A stretch of DNA of 49,969 nucleotides from an uncultured Bacteroidia bacterium (GTDB lineage Bacteria > Bacteroidota > Bacteroidia > J057 > CALDDN01). Of the stretch, positions 15,405 through 24,517 are shown in pieces. Under the pieces are notes generated by a model that was given only the letters and a program-made list of their open reading frames with translations, searched no databases and was not told the DNA's origin. Position 1 is the first letter of the stretch, and each line of letters begins with the position of its first letter. Made by a program: the position numbers and the translations under genes. The stretch is taken from assembly GCA_937936615.1 (NCBI GenBank), contig CALDDN010000029.1, forward strand, positions 1 through 49,969, in the 5' to 3' direction.

Positions 15405-18400
15405 ATGAGTTCAAGCATGATGCGCTGGAAGTGGACCGGTCGGCTCGTGGTAGGTAGCCTGGTGGGGGTGGCCGGCCTCTATCTGCTGGTCTTCGTAGTG
15501 TGCTGGGCCTTGCTGCGGGTACCCTCGTTTCAGGAACGCATCCGCCCGTGGGCCATCCGGCAGGCGGAAGCCGCCCTGGGTACCCGTGTGGAACTGGAGC
15601 GCATCGAACTGCAGATTTTTGACCGCATCGACCTGCGGGGCTTCGCGCTCTACGACCGCAACGGCGTACGGGCCATTGCCGCCGACCGCCTGCAGATCGG
15701 CGTATTCAGTTTTCCAACCGTCAGCTGGTTCACCCAGCCCGAAGGGGTAAAACGCATCCTGGCCCGCTCGCTGCGGCTCGAGGGGGGGGGGCTCAACCTC
15801 TACCGGGAGCGCGAGAGCCGCCGGCTCAACCTGAGCCGGCTTTTTGATCCCGAGCCCAGCCCGCCCGATACCCGTCCCCCCGCAGCCATGCCCCCCCTCT
15901 GGATTGAAATCGACGAGGTGGAACTGGCCCGTTTCGGCTTTCGCTGGAGCGACTCCACCGAAGCGGACCGCGACCTGGCCCCCCAGCCGGGCCATCTGCA
16001 GTACCAGGCCCTTTACCTCGATTCGGTCAACCTGCGCACCAGCCTGAGTTACCGGCCCGACGGCTTCACCGAAGGAATCGTACAGCACCTTTCGGCCCGC
16101 GAGGCCAACAGCGGCCTGGAACTGAAGCGCGGCGGTCTGACAGCCCGTTCGATTCCAGCCACCGACAGCAGCGCGGCCCGCGTCGAAGTGCGCGAGGCCA
16201 TCCTCGAAGTAGCTGGCTCGTTCCTCAACCTCGACCTCGACATGCCGGGGCAGACCTTTGCCACCCTCATCGAAGAAGGCCACAACCGCCGCTTCGATGC
16301 CCGCCTGCGGCAGACCGTCTTCGACTGGGCCACCCTCAACTTCTTTCTCAAAGAAGACCTCGCGCTACAGGGACCGCTGACGCTCGAAGGCCGCATCTGG
16401 GGCGACTACCGCACGGTGCGCTGCCGCGATCTGGAAGTGCGCTACGGCGAAGAGACGCGCCTGCGGCTCTCGGCCCGCCTGCGCAACTACATCGATCCGG
16501 CTCGGCTTTTCATCGAAGCCGAGCTTAACGAAACCAACCTAGCCATCCGCGACCTGCGCCAGCTGCTGCCCAAGGTTCAGCTGCCGGCGGCCGCTCAGGC
16601 TCTCGAATACGCCCGCATCGACGGACGGTTTACGGGCTTCTGGCATGACTTTGTGGCGCGGGCCACCTTCGCAACGGGGCAGGGACAGATCGTCAGCGAC
16701 CTCAACCTCAAATACGACAGCCTGACCACGGCCCTGACCTACAGCGGACGCCTACGTACCGAAAACCTGAACCTGGAGCGGCTCATCGGTCAAAAATCGA
16801 CTGCCCGGCTCAACCTGACGGCCGAAGTCAGGGGCCGCAGTCTGGATGCCCGACGAACGACTGCCTCGGCCAGCTTCCAGCTCAGCGATTCGGAGGTCTA
16901 CGGCTATGTTATCGATTCGGCAAAGGGCCGCGTGCAGCTGCGCGAGGGCGACCTCGATGCCGATTTCGTGCTCGAAGACCGCGAAGGCAGTTTCCGCGGG
17001 CAGCTCGACGTCGACCTGGGCGGCCCCATGCCGCACTACCGCGCCGTTGGCGAGCTGCGCACCCTCGACCTGGCTCACTACGGCCTGACCGACCGCCCGT
17101 TGCAGCTGAGCACCCTGCTCAACGTCGACCTGATCGGGGGCAACCTCGACGAGCTGGAAGGCCTGATCACGGTCGAGGATATGTTCCTCTACCACGCCGA
17201 TAAGCCCCAACCGCTCAAATCGGAACACCTGAGCCTGCGCATCGAATCGGAATCCGATTCAGTAAAAGTACTCGAAGCCCAAGGGTCGACCTTTGCCCTG
17301 CAGGCACGGGGCCGGTTCGGCTACCTGAATCTGGCCAAACGGGTCGAAAACATGACCCAGAGCCTGCTGCGCCGCTACCTGCCCGATAGTACAACCCGAG
17401 GAACAAGCCCCGCCTCGCCGTGCGAGCTGTCGCTCACACTGACGACCCGCGAGCTCGACCCCTGGCTCGAATTCGTCGACCTGCCCCTGCGCATCAAGCC
17501 CGGCACCCAGCTGCAGGCTGACTACCGCGGCAGCCGCCACGACTCGCTCTACGCAACCCTCCTCAGCGACTCCATCAGCTGGGGCGCAATGCCCCTGCGA
17601 CAGGTGGCCGCCCTAGTCAAGCTCGACCTCAACACCCAGACCGACACCGTCAATTTGCAGCTCAACGCCTACGCCGCCCACTTTGCCCTCAGCTCCGATT
17701 TTGTGATCGAAAATCCAGGCATCGAAATCGAAGACCTGTATGGGGTACTTTATTACGATGTGTATTACGAACAAAACAAATTCAAAAACAAAGTACGGAT
17801 TGCCGGCGATGCCGTTTTCGATGAAAGCGGCATGCTGGCCCAGCTCGACGACGAACGCTGCTACCTGACACTCAATGACTCGGTGTGGCGGGTGGTGCAG
17901 GCCGCACCCATTGTCTGGGGGCCTGGACTGCTGCAGATCGACAGCCTGCGCATCGAACAGGGCGATCATCGCCTGACCTGCACGGCACGCATCGGCGATC
18001 CACTGCGCGACGAAGTCCGCATCGTAGCCGATGCCTTCGATCTGTCATTGGTCGAGGGTTTTTACGATGTGGGAGTCAAGCTCAATGGGCGCGTCAATGC
18101 CGATCTGCGCATCCTCAACCCTAGACGCAACTACCTGCTGCTGCTGCAGGCCCAGGTGGAGGGGCTGCGGGTCGAAGGGGTGAAGATGGGCCGAATTTCG
18201 GCCCGCTCGCGCCTCGAAGAAGGCAGCGAGGCACTGGCTACCGACCTCGACTGGATTTCGGATACCGATACCATCCTGCGCATCCGGGGCTTCTACCGCC
18301 TCGATGCGCCCGAAGCCCCGCTCGACCTGGTGGTTTCAGCCCAGCGTTTTCCGCTGGAACTGTTCCATGCCTTTGTCCAAGACTACGTGCCCACGCTCGA

Positions 18401-19949
18401 GGGTCAAATTTACCTCAGTGAAATCCGCATTCGGGGTTCGCTGGCCGAACCTGACCTGCAGGGGCGCGGACGCTTCGACGGGCATTTTGCCCTGGGCTTT
18501 CTGGGCGAGCATTTCCTCATCAACGACGGCTTCGAGCTGCGGGGACAGCAGCTGCTGATACGCGATCTGGTGCTGCGCAACTACGAATCGCGGGGCCGGC
18601 GGGTACTTGCCGACCGCTCGTGCCGGCTCGATGGCAGCCTGACCCTGCTGCCCGAGCTGCGCTACCGCATCCAGGCCCGCCAGATCGGCAACCTGCGCGT
18701 GATGCAGACGACCGCCGCCACCGATCAGCCTATCTACGGTACCGTGGTCATCGAACGGGGTCAGGCCTTGATCGAGGGCGATCTCAAGGGCCTGCGCATC
18801 AACTCGCCCGAGCTTTACACGGGCACGGGCACCGTGCTGAGCCTGCCCATTTCCGATTACAGCGAGCGGCAACGGCTGAGCTATATCCGCTTCGTAGGCA
18901 GCGGCGCATCCGATGCCCTCGCCAATCAGGCGACCAAACGACCTCAAGCTCAAGCCTTCGAGCTCGAGTTCCAGCTGACGGCCTTCGTTTCGCCCCAGGC
19001 CGAGATCAACCTCATTTTCGATGAACGCCTGGGCGACCAGATCCGCGTTCGCGGTTCGGGGGCACTCAACGTCCGGATCGACCCCGATGCCAACGTCAGC
19101 CTCAGCGGCCAGTACAGCATCACCGAGGGGGACTACCTCTTTACTTTCGCCAATGTGTTCAACCGCCGGTTCCGCATCACGTCGGGTACGCTGAACTGGG
19201 TGGACGACCCCATCGACGCGCGGGTCGATCTGCGGGCCGTCTATCGCCTCGAGCAGGCCAACCTGCGGGCCTGGGACACGCTCCAGAGCCTGAGCACCAA
19301 GCTCGATGTGGTCATGAACATGACCGGCTCGCTGCTGCAACCCAACATCACCTTTGGCATCGAAGCCCCGGCCGTTACGCAGAACCAGAGTTTTATCATC
19401 GCCCAGACCCTGCGGCTGATCGAAAACGACCCCCAGGAACTCAACCGTCAGGTTTTCAGCCTGATTGTAACGGGAAGTGTGGCACCGGTAGGCCAGTTCC
19501 TGGGTTCGGGAGCGGGAGCAGGGGCCGCCTCGGCTTCGATGTCGGAATTCCTGAGCAACCAGCTCAATACCATCATCGGGCGGACGGTGGGCCAGAACAT
19601 CGGGATTTCCTTCGGCTACAACGACCGGGTGCTGGTAATGAATTTTCGGGCCAGCCTGCTCAACAACCGCATAACCATTGAACGCAACGGGGCGATCTCC
19701 TCGGGCGGCCCCAACCGCGACATCACCCTGGGCAACCTGAGCGTGCAGTACCGCATCCTGCCCACTACGCGGCGCGAATCGGTCGAATCGGGCCAGCTCG
19801 TAGCCGAACTCTTCAACCGCGAAAATCTGGTAACCGGAGCTTTCAATACCACCACCCGGGGAGTGGGCCTCTTCTACCGCAAGGAGTTCGACTTCGTGAA
19901 GCGGCCCCCGCGCGAGCTGCCCCTCGAATTCGATGAGTTCCAGGAATGA
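15405..19949 (+). CDS. tamB: TamB-like AsmA-family translocation/assembly protein
   Basis: This 1514-residue protein is a TamB/DUF490-type member of the AsmA-like bridge proteins, which span the periplasm as a long beta-structured groove and help outer-membrane assembly or lipid transport. It has an N-terminal membrane anchor (about residues 12-35), an AsmA-like N-terminal region, a long beta-rich middle, and the TamB domain in the last 400 residues or so (SGQYSITEGDYLFTF, RFRITSGTLNWVDDP, GISFGYNDRVLVMNF). In Bacteroidota it usually works without a classic TamA next to it, and none is seen here. The gene is a single transcription unit ending 18 bp from the convergent nucleosidase gene. Confidence 0.92.
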   Translation: MSSSMMRWKWTGRLVVGSLVGVAGLYLLVFVVCWALLRVPSFQERIRPWAIRQAEAALGTRVELERIELQIFDRIDLRGFALYDRNGVRAIAADRLQIGVFSFPTVSWFTQPEGVKRILARSLRLEGGGLNLYRERESRRLNLSRLFDPEPSPPDTRPPAAMPPLWIEIDEVELARFGFRWSDSTEADRDLAPQPGHLQYQALYLDSVNLRTSLSYRPDGFTEGIVQHLSAREANSGLELKRGGLTARSIPATDSSAARVEVREAILEVAGSFLNLDLDMPGQTFATLIEEGHNRRFDARLRQTVFDWATLNFFLKEDLALQGPLTLEGRIWGDYRTVRCRDLEVRYGEETRLRLSARLRNYIDPARLFIEAELNETNLAIRDLRQLLPKVQLPAAAQALEYARIDGRFTGFWHDFVARATFATGQGQIVSDLNLKYDSLTTALTYSGRLRTENLNLERLIGQKSTARLNLTAEVRGRSLDARRTTASASFQLSDSEVYGYVIDSAKGRVQLREGDLDADFVLEDREGSFRGQLDVDLGGPMPHYRAVGELRTLDLAHYGLTDRPLQLSTLLNVDLIGGNLDELEGLITVEDMFLYHADKPQPLKSEHLSLRIESESDSVKVLEAQGSTFALQARGRFGYLNLAKRVENMTQSLLRRYLPDSTTRGTSPASPCELSLTLTTRELDPWLEFVDLPLRIKPGTQLQADYRGSRHDSLYATLLSDSISWGAMPLRQVAALVKLDLNTQTDTVNLQLNAYAAHFALSSDFVIENPGIEIEDLYGVLYYDVYYEQNKFKNKVRIAGDAVFDESGMLAQLDDERCYLTLNDSVWRVVQAAPIVWGPGLLQIDSLRIEQGDHRLTCTARIGDPLRDEVRIVADAFDLSLVEGFYDVGVKLNGRVNADLRILNPRRNYLLLLQAQVEGLRVEGVKMGRISARSRLEEGSEALATDLDWISDTDTILRIRGFYRLDAPEAPLDLVVSAQRFPLELFHAFVQDYVPTLEGQIYLSEIRIRGSLAEPDLQGRGRFDGHFALGFLGEHFLINDGFELRGQQLLIRDLVLRNYESRGRRVLADRSCRLDGSLTLLPELRYRIQARQIGNLRVMQTTAATDQPIYGTVVIERGQALIEGDLKGLRINSPELYTGTGTVLSLPISDYSERQRLSYIRFVGSGASDALANQATKRPQAQAFELEFQLTAFVSPQAEINLIFDERLGDQIRVRGSGALNVRIDPDANVSLSGQYSITEGDYLFTFANVFNRRFRITSGTLNWVDDPIDARVDLRAVYRLEQANLRAWDTLQSLSTKLDVVMNMTGSLLQPNITFGIEAPAVTQNQSFIIAQTLRLIENDPQELNRQVFSLIVTGSVAPVGQFLGSGAGAGAASASMSEFLSNQLNTIIGRTVGQNIGISFGYNDRVLVMNFRASLLNNRITIERNGAISSGGPNRDITLGNLSVQYRILPTTRRESVESGQLVAELFNRENLVTGAFNTTTRGVGLFYRKEFDFVKRPPRELPLEFDEFQE

Positions 19950-19967
19950 GGCGGCTTGTGCATCCGC

Positions 19968-20735
19968 TCAGAGCAGGGCAATGACCTGCGGCAGGTGGCG
20001 GATGAGCCGCCGCACAGCAAAATCGGTTCCTTTCTCGAACTCGCTGTAATTGCCGTAGGTGATGCTGCCGGCCTCGCGGTGGACGACGTCGCTGACGCAG
20101 CGCATGACGTAAGGCCTGACGCCGTGGCGGCGGCAGACCCAGCCCAAGGCCGCGCTTTCCCATTCGGCGGCCGTGGCCTGACAGCAGGTTTCGAGCCAGG
20201 TCATCAAGCGGGGGTCGAGGTCGGCGTCCGCCGTTACAAAGACCCCGAAGAGCAGGCTGTCGATCTTGAGCGAGGCAAAGCGTTGCCAGTCATAGACCGT
20301 TTCGTACTGCTGGGCATATTTTGCGCTGTCGCCCATGAGGTCGCGCAGGTCGTACATCAGGGTTTTTTTGCCGATGATCAGATCGCCCGGTCGCGTCAGC
20401 TTTTCGAAGCCCCCGCAGGTACCGGCGTTGAAAAGAATGGTTGGCCGGTACTGGCTGATAATGTACTGGGCGGCGGCCGCCGAGGCGGTTTTGCCCTGCC
20501 CGCTGTGGAACCAGCGCAGGCGCACGCTGCGGCCATCGGGCAGCTTCATGTCCTGAACAAAAGTTTCGCCCAGCGGGGTAGTTTCGATGTTTTGGGGCTT
20601 GAGGGTGGCTTTTGCCGTGTTCCACTCGGCCAGTGCCGAGACAGCTATCACAATCCGTTCCTTGAGGGGGTCGGCCTGCAGGCCCGGGGCAATCAGAATC
20701 AAACAGCCTAGTACGGCCCAAAAAGTTCGCTTCAT
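19968..20735 (-). CDS. Exported nucleoside phosphorylase/nucleosidase-like protein
   Basis: The fold matches the PNP/UDP phosphorylase superfamily that includes MTA/SAH nucleosidase: FNAGTCGGFEKL is the glycine-rich phosphate/ribose loop, EWESAALGWVCRRHGV the purine/ribose Glu block, and MRCVSDVV carries the catalytic-type Asp. The ATG at 20735 opens a clear signal peptide (MKRTFWAVLGCLILIAPG), giving 255 residues, whereas classic MTA/SAH nucleosidases are cytoplasmic. The longer ORF upstream is not needed. A role in salvaging external nucleosides or purine-containing compounds is an inference; the substrate is unknown. Confidence 0.82.
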   Translation of the reverse strand: MKRTFWAVLGCLILIAPGLQADPLKERIVIAVSALAEWNTAKATLKPQNIETTPLGETFVQDMKLPDGRSVRLRWFHSGQGKTASAAAAQYIISQYRPTILFNAGTCGGFEKLTRPGDLIIGKKTLMYDLRDLMGDSAKYAQQYETVYDWQRFASLKIDSLLFGVFVTADADLDPRLMTWLETCCQATAAEWESAALGWVCRRHGVRPYVMRCVSDVVHREAGSITYGNYSEFEKGTDFAVRRLIRHLPQVIALL

Positions 20736-21092
20736 GGCATTGGGAAAAAGAATCGATGCGTAAAATAAATCAGCTAAAGAGGCGATTGGCAGGCCGGGGC
20801 CACAAATCGCCTCCTCTTCTGCTGTAAAACCGGAATTGCCGCAATCAATCAAAGCCGGGTGAACTGCAGATAAACTCAAGATAAACTCGCTGCAACCTTT
20901 TTTCTGTCCTGCGGAATGGAGTTGACTTGACTCATCGGGCCATGGAAATCGAACAGCTCGTCGAGCCCAACCCGCAGACGGCAGCGGGCCCAGCTCAGGG
21001 AGGGATTAAGGCCGGTTTTGCTTCAAAAATTTTTAATTAAAAAAATACAGTAAGTTAAACCAAAAATTTAGATTGAGTTCTTATTTCAGCTA
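20736..21092. other. Intergenic region between nucleosidase and TonB receptor genes
   Basis: These 357 bp contain no ORF worth calling. The part nearest the receptor stop is extremely AT-rich and includes the palindrome TTTTTAATTAAAAA (21030-21043), which could help end the receptor transcript. The nucleosidase promoter should lie near 20750-20800, but no exact TAnnTTTG was found there. Confidence 0.55.
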
Positions 21093-23507
21093 TTAATACC
21101 CGAACTTGATACGCACGCCGATGGAAGGCAGCACACTGGCTCCCGCGTTTTCAAGCAGAATCCAGTTGTCGGGGCCAGTGGCAAAGGTCGTAGGGCTGGT
21201 GCGCCGCAGTGTGAAACTGGGCGGGCCGTTGTTGGGGTTGTTGGTCGCGTTCTGGATGTCGAGAAACAGGTTGAGGCTCCATCTGGGAAAGAACCACCGC
21301 TTGTCGATACGGACATCAAGAAGTGAGAACCAGCCGGTCTCGGCGGTGTTGAGGCGTTCCCAGTCGAGCTGGCCCTCGCCCGTGATGGGGTAGGTCTGGC
21401 GGCTCAGTTCAATGTTCCAGGGGGTGAAAGGGGCCGGCCCCAAGGCCCGCAGGCGGGCCGAGAATTCCCAGCTTTTGTTGCGCCCGAAGCGGTAGCCACC
21501 CGTCAGCGACACGAGGTGGCGGTTGTCCCAGGCACTGCGGATGTAGCGGTCGTTGGGGCGGCCCGTGGCCGTATCGATGCCCGTAAACTCACTCCAGAAG
21601 AGCGTATAGGCCAAAATACCGTAGAGCTTGTCGGTCAGCAGTTTTTGACCGAAAAACTCCACGCCGTAGGCTCGACCCCGACCCACACTGGCCACCGGCT
21701 CGTTGCCAAAGATGCCGAAATCGCTGCCCAGATTGGCCAGACTCAGGCCCGAGCGCAGCGAGACGGGGTAATCTTTATAAGCTTTGAGAAAACCCTCGAG
21801 GCTGAAGAGCCAGTCGTCGGCAGGTTTGTACTCAAAGCCGGCCACGTAGTGGGTCGATTCGATGTACTTGGCTCCGCTGTTGACGAACTGCCCGTCGGGG
21901 GCAAAGCCCAGCACGGTGTACGAGGGCAGCTTATAGTAGGTACCCGTGCTGGCGTTGGCTGTCCAGCGTTCGGAGAGGGCGTAAGCCAGAGACAGACGGG
22001 GAGAAAGCGTGGCCAGCAGGTCGTTGCCCGTGTCGGTGAAGGAGTTGCCGTCGGTGCGCAGGCCCAGGGTCGAGCGGAACCGGCGGAAGCGGCGCGAGAG
22101 CGAGGCATGCAGCCCCCACCGCCAGAATTCCAGCCGGTCGTCCTGGCGGATTTGCTGTTCGAAGCCGGTGAGTGAGCCGTCGGGCAGCTGTACAGGAATG
22201 ATGACGCTGCCGCGCGAGTCGACGTAGAACTGGGCGAACTGCAGTACCCCGCCGTAGCGGAACTCCCACGGCCCGCGCGTTTCGATGCCGTTGATCCGCA
22301 GCTTGGTTTCCGCTTCAAACGATTCGAAATCGAGCAGGCGTTCGGCGGGATCGGTCAGGGGCTTGTTGCGCTCAAAAGTATTGAAAAGGAAGTTTCGCGA
22401 AAGAACAAGCGAAACGGCTCCCCGTTTGGTCGAACGTTTGAGGTTGAAACCCTGCGTGAAGGTGCGTTGGGTGATGCCGGGCAGGGCGTCGATGATGGCT
22501 TGCGTTTCGAGGTCGGGGTCTCGGGGATAATTGCGCTTGAAGTTGTCCCAGGCACCGATGTGCAGGTACGTGAGTCGGGTACGCGGGTTGATCTGCCAGT
22601 CCACCTTGGTGGCCACGTCGTAGTATTCGGGCAGAAAAGGCAGTTCGATGACTTTGAAAAGCAAATCGAGGTAGGACCGCCGGATGGAGGATGTAAGCTT
22701 GACCTTTTTACCGATGGGGGTATCAAACGCCAGACCGAATTCCGTAGCCGAAGCCGTCAGCAGGTTCTGAAAGCGTTCCGAGTTGGCGGTCTGCAGATCA
22801 AAATCGAGTACCGAACTCAGGGTATTGTCGTACTGGGCACCAAAACCCGAGGTCTGAAAGCTCACCCGTTCGATGAGGTAGGAAGGGATCAGCCCTTGGG
22901 GGCCTCCGCCTGCCCCCTGGGTGGCGAAGTGGTTGATGTTCGGAACCTCGATGCCATCGAGGTAGAAGACGTTTTCGTTGGGGGCACCGCCGCGGATGAT
23001 GAGGTCGTTGCGGAACCCGATCGAAGCCCCCACCCCAGGCAGAGCTTGCAGGGCCCGCGACACGTCCTGATTGCCGCCCGGGTTGGTCTGAATCTGTTCC
23101 ACCCCGATGGAGCGGGTGCTCACCAGCTCGGTGGAGCTGCGCTGGAAAGGAGCGGCCCGAATGACGACGGCATCGACCTCGGTACCCAGCTCTTTCAGCT
23201 TGACGTTGTAGTTGGTGTTACCGCTTTCGAGGCGCAGTTGATACTGGACAAATTCAGCGTAGCCTACGTACGATACCCGCAGGGTGTAAGTGCCCAGCGG
23301 AACGTTGCGGATCTGATAGCGTCCGTCCTCATCGCTCAGGGCACCTTGTTTGGTTTCGACGATCTCGACGCGGGCACCGGCGAGAGGCTCGCCCGTAATC
23401 TCGTCGCTGACGCGCCCTTCGAGGGTGCCAGTTACTTGGGCGATCAGCTCAGCCGGTCGGGCCAGCCCCAGCAGCAAGGCAAAAACCAAGAGGAGGGTGT
23501 ATTTCAT
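21093..23507 (-). CDS. TonB-dependent receptor with carboxypeptidase-like domain
   Basis: The protein (804 residues from the ATG at 23507) is an outer-membrane receptor energised by TonB. It has a signal peptide (MKYTLLLVFALLLGLARP), a carboxypeptidase-regulatory-like domain (about 25-115, GRVSDEITGEPLAGARVEI), a plug domain (DVSRALQALPGVGASIG, DLIIRGGAPNENVFYLDGIE) and a C-terminal beta-barrel ending IGVRIKFGY. The longer ORF-track start adds 17 residues without signal character. No SusD-like partner or substrate enzyme is adjacent, so the ligand cannot be guessed. Confidence 0.93.
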   Translation of the reverse strand: MKYTLLLVFALLLGLARPAELIAQVTGTLEGRVSDEITGEPLAGARVEIVETKQGALSDEDGRYQIRNVPLGTYTLRVSYVGYAEFVQYQLRLESGNTNYNVKLKELGTEVDAVVIRAAPFQRSSTELVSTRSIGVEQIQTNPGGNQDVSRALQALPGVGASIGFRNDLIIRGGAPNENVFYLDGIEVPNINHFATQGAGGGPQGLIPSYLIERVSFQTSGFGAQYDNTLSSVLDFDLQTANSERFQNLLTASATEFGLAFDTPIGKKVKLTSSIRRSYLDLLFKVIELPFLPEYYDVATKVDWQINPRTRLTYLHIGAWDNFKRNYPRDPDLETQAIIDALPGITQRTFTQGFNLKRSTKRGAVSLVLSRNFLFNTFERNKPLTDPAERLLDFESFEAETKLRINGIETRGPWEFRYGGVLQFAQFYVDSRGSVIIPVQLPDGSLTGFEQQIRQDDRLEFWRWGLHASLSRRFRRFRSTLGLRTDGNSFTDTGNDLLATLSPRLSLAYALSERWTANASTGTYYKLPSYTVLGFAPDGQFVNSGAKYIESTHYVAGFEYKPADDWLFSLEGFLKAYKDYPVSLRSGLSLANLGSDFGIFGNEPVASVGRGRAYGVEFFGQKLLTDKLYGILAYTLFWSEFTGIDTATGRPNDRYIRSAWDNRHLVSLTGGYRFGRNKSWEFSARLRALGPAPFTPWNIELSRQTYPITGEGQLDWERLNTAETGWFSLLDVRIDKRWFFPRWSLNLFLDIQNATNNPNNGPPSFTLRRTSPTTFATGPDNWILLENAGASVLPSIGVRIKFGY

Positions 23508-23709
23508 GGCAGCTGCGTTTGAATCGGAATAATGACGATTGGCAAAACAACAGATCATCGCTTTAGTTTCGCCAGCACCCAGGCAGGGGTAAAAAGCGCG
23601 TCAGCCTTCAAGCCCGAACAAAGCACAAAGGTATAGGCCATCGGATCGGGTGGCCCGACCGGAAGATACCAGGGGCGGGAAGCGGGGCAATCAATGGAAA
23701 AAAGCGGCC

Positions 23710-24411
23710 TCAGCGGGCGCGGCGCAGGGCTTCCTGGATGCTGACGCGCACGCCATCGACGTAGGCCACGACGAATGCATCGCGGATGCCCAGCTTGACA
23801 ATGTCCTGCCGGAACTCGCGGGCCAGGTCGTAGCTCCGGAAACGGCCAATGAGGTATTTGTTGAGGCCGTCGACGTACTCGCCCGAGAAGTTTTTCTCGG
23901 TATTGGCCAGGCGGTCGTCGATCTTGAATTTCTGGTAGGCTCCGATCTGGACGCGGAAGACGACTCCGCGCTCGACGGTTTCCCCCGGCTGGTCTTTGAC
24001 GGTGGGGCGTACGCCCTCGCTGACGCGCACGGGTTCGGACTGGGTGCGGCTGGCTTCGTAGGCCGTTTGCAGCTTTTTGTGTTCGTACATCAGGGAATCG
24101 AAGCGGGCGTCGCGACGGCGCAGCTCGGCCTCGTATTTGCCGACGCACTCTTCGAGCTGGCGTTCCAGCTCTTTGATGCGCTTTTGCAGCTCGGCGTTGC
24201 GTTCGGTCAGCTCGGCAATTTCGCGGGCACAGCCTTCTTCCTTGGCCTTGAGGGCCATCGGATTCTTTTTGTAAGCTTTAGCCTTGTCGCGCCAGCGTTT
24301 CATTTCCGCTTTGTCGCCGCCTTTGCTGGACTTGCAGCCCTCGAAGGCCAGCAGAGCGGCCAGGAGGAAAACCAGCCAGACGAGCGGAAACCTGATTTCA
24401 GACGCTTTCAT
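23710..24411 (-). CDS. Coiled-coil lipoprotein with SPOR domain
   Basis: The 233-residue protein starts with a lipoprotein-like signal (LLAALLAFEGCKSSKGG; Glu before Gly-Cys is unusual), followed by a Lys-rich segment and a long coiled coil (about 60-120, with ELQKRIKELERQLEECV). It ends in a SPOR-like domain (about 150-225) beginning VVFRVQIGAYQKF. SPOR domains bind denuded peptidoglycan at division sites, so an envelope or cell-division role is likely. Such proteins are often labelled ezrin/radixin/moesin-like in Bacteroidota because of the coiled coil, which is not a real relationship. Confidence 0.82.
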   Translation of the reverse strand: MKASEIRFPLVWLVFLLAALLAFEGCKSSKGGDKAEMKRWRDKAKAYKKNPMALKAKEEGCAREIAELTERNAELQKRIKELERQLEECVGKYEAELRRRDARFDSLMYEHKKLQTAYEASRTQSEPVRVSEGVRPTVKDQPGETVERGVVFRVQIGAYQKFKIDDRLANTEKNFSGEYVDGLNKYLIGRFRSYDLAREFRQDIVKLGIRDAFVVAYVDGVRVSIQEALRRAR

Positions 24412-24433
24412 GGGTCAATTCCGGTGATTCGGG

Positions 24434-24441
24434 CAAAGATA
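24434..24441 (-). promoter_or_regulatory. -7 promoter box for the SPOR lipoprotein gene
   Basis: TATCTTTG matches TAnnTTTG exactly and lies 22 nt before the ATG at 24411, a normal short leader, so not all genes here look leaderless. The -33 element is not clear. Confidence 0.5.
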
Positions 24442-24517
24442 AGCAGGTGAACCGATTCGGTACCGGCCGGCTTGGAGCTTGTCGGGCTGAAAGGCGGCGT
24501 TTTTTTCAACAAGCCTC

